In this document: in pieces, positions 61,583 to 64,000 of the stretch
How positions within the stretch are numbered: position 1 is the stretch's first letter
Layout of the letters: every line of letters begins with the position of its first letter
From: Helicobacter anatolicus
GTDB lineage: Bacteria; Campylobacterota; Campylobacteria; Campylobacterales; Helicobacteraceae
Direction: 5' to 3'
Assembly (NCBI RefSeq): GCF_021300615.1
Contig: NZ_JAJTMY010000001.1
Location: 161,095-225,094, forward strand
DNA: 64,000 nt
Position numbers and translations under genes: made by a program
Notes under the pieces: model-generated
Database searches by the model: none
Seen by the model: only the letters and a program-made list of their open reading frames with translations
Told to the model about the DNA's origin: nothing

Positions 61583-62094
61583 TTGTTTTTTGCCTTTGTT
61601 TGAATGTTTTTATAAAGCACAATTACACGCCATACCAAATTAATGCTTAGTAAGATTAATAAAAATTGAAAAACATATTCGCTTTGGTGATGGAGGCTTG
61701 CAAATTCTGGAGTTGCTACTGATGCGGCTCCTTGTTCTTGTGCTTCTATAATCTTTGGAGTGTAGAAAAATGTAAAAGTAAAAATTAGATACACAATAAT
61801 TCCATTAAGCAAAAGTGGAAAAAAATCTTTTTTGTTTCTAAAATTAAATATTAAAAGCTCATAAATTAAAATAATAATCGCACTAAAATTTAATAAAGTA
61901 TTAATTTTTAGAAAGATTTGTGTCATTAATATTCCAGAATCAAAATTTGTAATTCCTAGATCGGGTAAAAAAGTATAAGCTTGAAAAATTACAGGTGCGA
62001 CAAATGCTCCAGCGGTGATAATAGCTCCAATATTGATACCAAGAAGCCAAATATAAAGTGCATGAATAAAGAGTACAAAAGCATTTCTTTTCAT
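61579..62094 (-). CDS. DUF4149-type membrane protein
   Basis: The 171-residue integral membrane protein has four hydrophobic helices (about 8-35, 58-85, 94-115 and 140-160). The GAFVAPVIFQA segment and a cytoplasmic basic tail NIQTKAKNK fit the DUF4149 family, which has no known function. It overlaps argC by 4 bases and is divergent from yaaA, 72 bases away. It may be the first gene of the argC operon. Confidence 0.78.
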   Translation of the reverse strand: MKRNAFVLFIHALYIWLLGINIGAIITAGAFVAPVIFQAYTFLPDLGITNFDSGILMTQIFLKINTLLNFSAIIILIYELLIFNFRNKKDFFPLLLNGIIVYLIFTFTFFYTPKIIEAQEQGAASVATPEFASLHHQSEYVFQFLLILLSINLVWRVIVLYKNIQTKAKNK

Positions 62095-62137
62095 AAAAAA
62101 TCATCCTATTTTTTTGTTAAAAAGTGATTAAAAAGTT

Positions 62138-62143
62138 TATAAT
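62138..62143 (+). promoter_or_regulatory. -10 box for yaaA
   Basis: TATAAT lies 24 bases before the yaaA ATG in the 72-base divergent gap with the DUF4149 gene. Confidence 0.5.
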
Positions 62144-62166
62144 CATAGCAAAAAAGTAGGATAAAA

Positions 62167-62901
62167 ATGAAAATATTACTTAGTCCTAGTGAAGGAAAAA
62201 ATAAAAATCTCAAATTTATAGAACAGGAAAATAATTTTTTAGAATCTTTGACGCCTAAATTTGCGGAGAGAAAAGATGTGGTGATTTCTTATTTGGAGGC
62301 ATTAAATGGTGAAGATAAGGAGATTTGCAAGATTTTTGGGACAAAGAGTGTGGGAATGGATGATTTGGCTTTGTCAAAAAATATGTTTTATCTTGAAAGT
62401 ATGCAGGCAATCCAGCTTTATGATGGTGTTGCATTTAAAGCATTAGATTTTGCAAGTTTGAATCAAAAAAGCAAGGATTTTATTTTCAATCATGTGTGTA
62501 TTTTTAGTAATTTATTGGGAATGATAGAGGCAAAAGATAAGATTCCTTATTATAAATTGAATCAAAACTATAAAAATAAAAATTTTGGATTAAATACAAT
62601 TTATAAAAAAATGACAAAAGTTTTAGATGAGTATTTTAGCGATAAAAAAATTATTGACTTGCGTGCAGAGGTTTATATCAAGGCATATCCTATCAAAAAA
62701 GAACATATTGTTGTGGAGTTTTTAAAAAATGGTAAAAAGGTGAGCCATTATGCTAAACATTATCGTGGAGTATTTTTGAGGGATTTGGCATTGCATCAAG
62801 GCGATATTACTGCATTAAAAACATTGCATGAAATGGAGTTAAAAGACATTGTGCAAGAGAAAAATAAAAACATATATATTTATGATGTTATAAATAATTA
62901 A
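62167..62901 (+). CDS. yaaA: Peroxide stress protein YaaA/DUF328
   Basis: YaaA limits intracellular iron during peroxide stress and has a helix-hairpin-helix DNA-binding fold in E. coli. The 244 residues include ILLSPSEGKN at the start. They also include QLYDGVAFKALDF, FSNLLGMIEAKDKIPYYKL and DLRAEVYIKAYPIKKEH, and HYAKHYRGVFLRDL is near the end. It stands alone with a -10 box upstream and a hairpin straddling its stop codon. Confidence 0.9.
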   Translation: MKILLSPSEGKNKNLKFIEQENNFLESLTPKFAERKDVVISYLEALNGEDKEICKIFGTKSVGMDDLALSKNMFYLESMQAIQLYDGVAFKALDFASLNQKSKDFIFNHVCIFSNLLGMIEAKDKIPYYKLNQNYKNKNFGLNTIYKKMTKVLDEYFSDKKIIDLRAEVYIKAYPIKKEHIVVEFLKNGKKVSHYAKHYRGVFLRDLALHQGDITALKTLHEMELKDIVQEKNKNIYIYDVINN

Positions 62902-62926
62902 ATGGGAATTTATTTGATTCCCATTT
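62900..62926. terminator. Hairpin between convergent yaaA and the porin gene
   Basis: AAATGGGAAT and ATTCCCATTT form a perfect 10-bp stem with a 7-base loop, starting inside the yaaA stop codon. It lies 70 bases from the porin stop on the other strand and has no long T-run. Confidence 0.5.
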
Positions 62927-62995
62927 GTGGCTTAGATTCTATTTTGCAAGATTGAGATTTTTTCATAGCTTATCAAGATCTATTTTTAGGTAGTT

Positions 62996-64000
62996 TTAAA
63001 TTTTTGCAGTGATATACCAAAATACCATACTTTTATCTGTATATACATCTTTTTGTAAAAAAGTTTGTGAAAGTAGATAGCCTTTATGATTGGTGGTTCC
63101 TGCCCATTCAAGTCTTAAATTTAAATTTATATGTTTTGTGATATCATAGTTTAGTAGTAAGGCTAGTGAATTTTCATTAGACCGCATTGAATGCGTGTAT
63201 CTTGCTATAAGATCCCAGCCAAATTGATTATATTTTCCTCCACCAAATAAAAAGACATTGAATGCATCGTGAGAGAAAAAATCACTCCAAGTTGGCCCTG
63301 TCCCATAGAGTGTATATACCCAAGTATTTAATCCAGTAGGGTCACCATAAGATCCGATAAGATCATTGGGATTTCCAAAATTTTTATAGATTCCTGCACC
63401 AACATTGTGACGATTAATTAAAATATCTTCGCGTAAAAAAAGTGTGATTCCACCTTTTCCTCTTGTTCTTCCTAAATATCCTGATGGGTTATAAGGGGTT
63501 ATTGATGTCAAATCAAAGATTGTTTCATAACCCCAATCTTGCCCAGAAATTTTATTAGATGCATCTTTATTATGAAAAGAAAAAAGTGTTAATAAGGTAG
63601 TTTTAAAATTTATCCCTTGATGGTTAAAATTTTTATTGCTATCCCAGACTACTTTAAATCCTGTGCTAAAAAATGCATTTGGTTGATAATAAGAATAATA
63701 GCGTAATAAAAGTTTTTGATTTTTTAATAGGGGATTATAATCAATTCCAAAGGTAAAGATTCCAAATAAATTTAAATCACCATTTCGCGGATCAAAATGA
63801 TTGAGCCATTCCCCGCCAGAAGAACTTCTTGCATGTGTATAGACTGCATATGTTTTAAAATTTTCATTACCGATAAAAAATTCTACACCTTGATTGTGGC
63901 CACTCCACCAATCTAGATTTGCAAAACTATATCTTCCTAATTTAATTCCAAAATATTCTTTATACTGATAACTAAGATATGCGTTAATAATCTCGCCCCA
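62996..64000 (-). CDS. Outer-membrane porin (Hof-like/OprD-like), N-terminus beyond window
   Basis: The minus-strand frame is open from base 64000 to the stop at 62996, giving the last 334 residues; the start lies outside the window. The sequence alternates aromatic and polar residues as in an outer-membrane beta barrel, for example YKEYFGIKLGRYSF, LDWWSGHNQGVEFFIG, TFGIDYNPLLKNQKLLLRYYSYYQ and NLRLEWAGTTNHKGYLL. It ends in VFWYITAKI, with an aromatic-rich final strand. It resembles the Helicobacter Hof outer-membrane family, related to OprD-type porins. A TTG at 63511 would be a false start because the frame continues well upstream. Confidence 0.68.
   Translation of the reverse strand, partial: WGEIINAYLSYQYKEYFGIKLGRYSFANLDWWSGHNQGVEFFIGNENFKTYAVYTHARSSSGGEWLNHFDPRNGDLNLFGIFTFGIDYNPLLKNQKLLLRYYSYYQPNAFFSTGFKVVWDSNKNFNHQGINFKTTLLTLFSFHNKDASNKISGQDWGYETIFDLTSITPYNPSGYLGRTRGKGGITLFLREDILINRHNVGAGIYKNFGNPNDLIGSYGDPTGLNTWVYTLYGTGPTWSDFFSHDAFNVFLFGGGKYNQFGWDLIARYTHSMRSNENSLALLLNYDITKHINLNLRLEWAGTTNHKGYLLSQTFLQKDVYTDKSMVFWYITAKI

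Noticed and set aside
62996..63511. Treating the porin as a 171-residue gene starting at TTG 63511
   Set aside because: The same frame stays open to the window edge and the upstream translation is porin-like, so 63511 is internal.

Overview
The window is a dense, AT-rich stretch (by eye about one third G+C) of a Campylobacterota chromosome, most likely a Helicobacter species other than H. pylori. The evidence is the OorDABC 2-oxoglutarate oxidoreductase, a CheA with a fused receiver, MurF with an N-terminal membrane domain, a Hof-like porin, a BioV-type hydrolase, a two-protein Kdo hydrolase, and long runs of gene order that I recall from H. pylori and C. jejuni. The species cannot be named from the sequence alone. 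I see no tRNA, rRNA, insertion sequence, prophage or CRISPR array. The assignments rest on reading motifs and on recalled family sequences, not on searches.

Layout. (1) 1-676: the 3' end of a probable FtsH-like gene and a bioV-like gene, followed by a 423-base gap. (2) 1100-16214, plus strand: obgE-fmt-birA-parA-parB, then the F1Fo ATP synthase genes b'-b-delta-alpha-gamma-beta-epsilon, then the Tol-Pal envelope system (exbB/tolQ, exbD/tolR, tolA-like, tolB, pal, cpoB-like) and slyD. This is the conserved parAB-atp-tol block of the group. (3) 16341-19467: a lineage-specific interruption made of hisA on the minus strand and a translationally coupled cassette of an orphan type I-like methylase/specificity fusion, a hexapeptide acetyltransferase and a small membrane protein. 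(4) 19527-25899: flagellar genes flgM (with a sigma-28 promoter), flgN-like and flgK, then a TIGR02757-type protein, rpmB, pgsA, rseP and xseA. (5) 25886-30719, minus strand: a tightly packed operon ddl, alpha/beta hydrolase, acyP, murF, HIT protein and ankyrin protein. (6) 30934-34893: gltA, a carboxynorspermidine dehydrogenase-like gene and murG. (7) 34903-43980, minus strand: a cysteine desulfidase-like gene, tsf, rpsB with a structured leader, an SF1 helicase, oorC/B/A/D and mltG. (8) 43913-52102, plus strand: an AsmA-like giant, a FeoA-domain protein, nth, a CheX-like protein, fliN, fliO and a TonB-like gene, then an AraC regulator and a secreted beta-propeller. (9) 52240-62094, minus strand: DUF4149, argC and an LpxH-like phosphoesterase, then cheA and cheW continuing without gaps into a Kdo hydrolase pair, a sulfatase-fold transferase and mnmH. 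(10) yaaA and the 3' part of an outer-membrane porin close the window.

The genes form a core housekeeping and envelope set: ATP synthase, Tol-Pal, peptidoglycan precursor enzymes (ddl, murF, murG, mltG), LPS trimming, flagella and chemotaxis, and central carbon flow through gltA and oor. The parts most worth a second look are the BioV homologue lacking the expected catalytic residues, the orphan methylase-specificity fusion with an unusual catalytic motif and its coupled acetyltransferase, the chemotaxis/LPS-trimming operon, the AraC/propeller pair with inverted repeats between them, the rpsB leader structure, and the divergent mltG/AsmA gene overlap.
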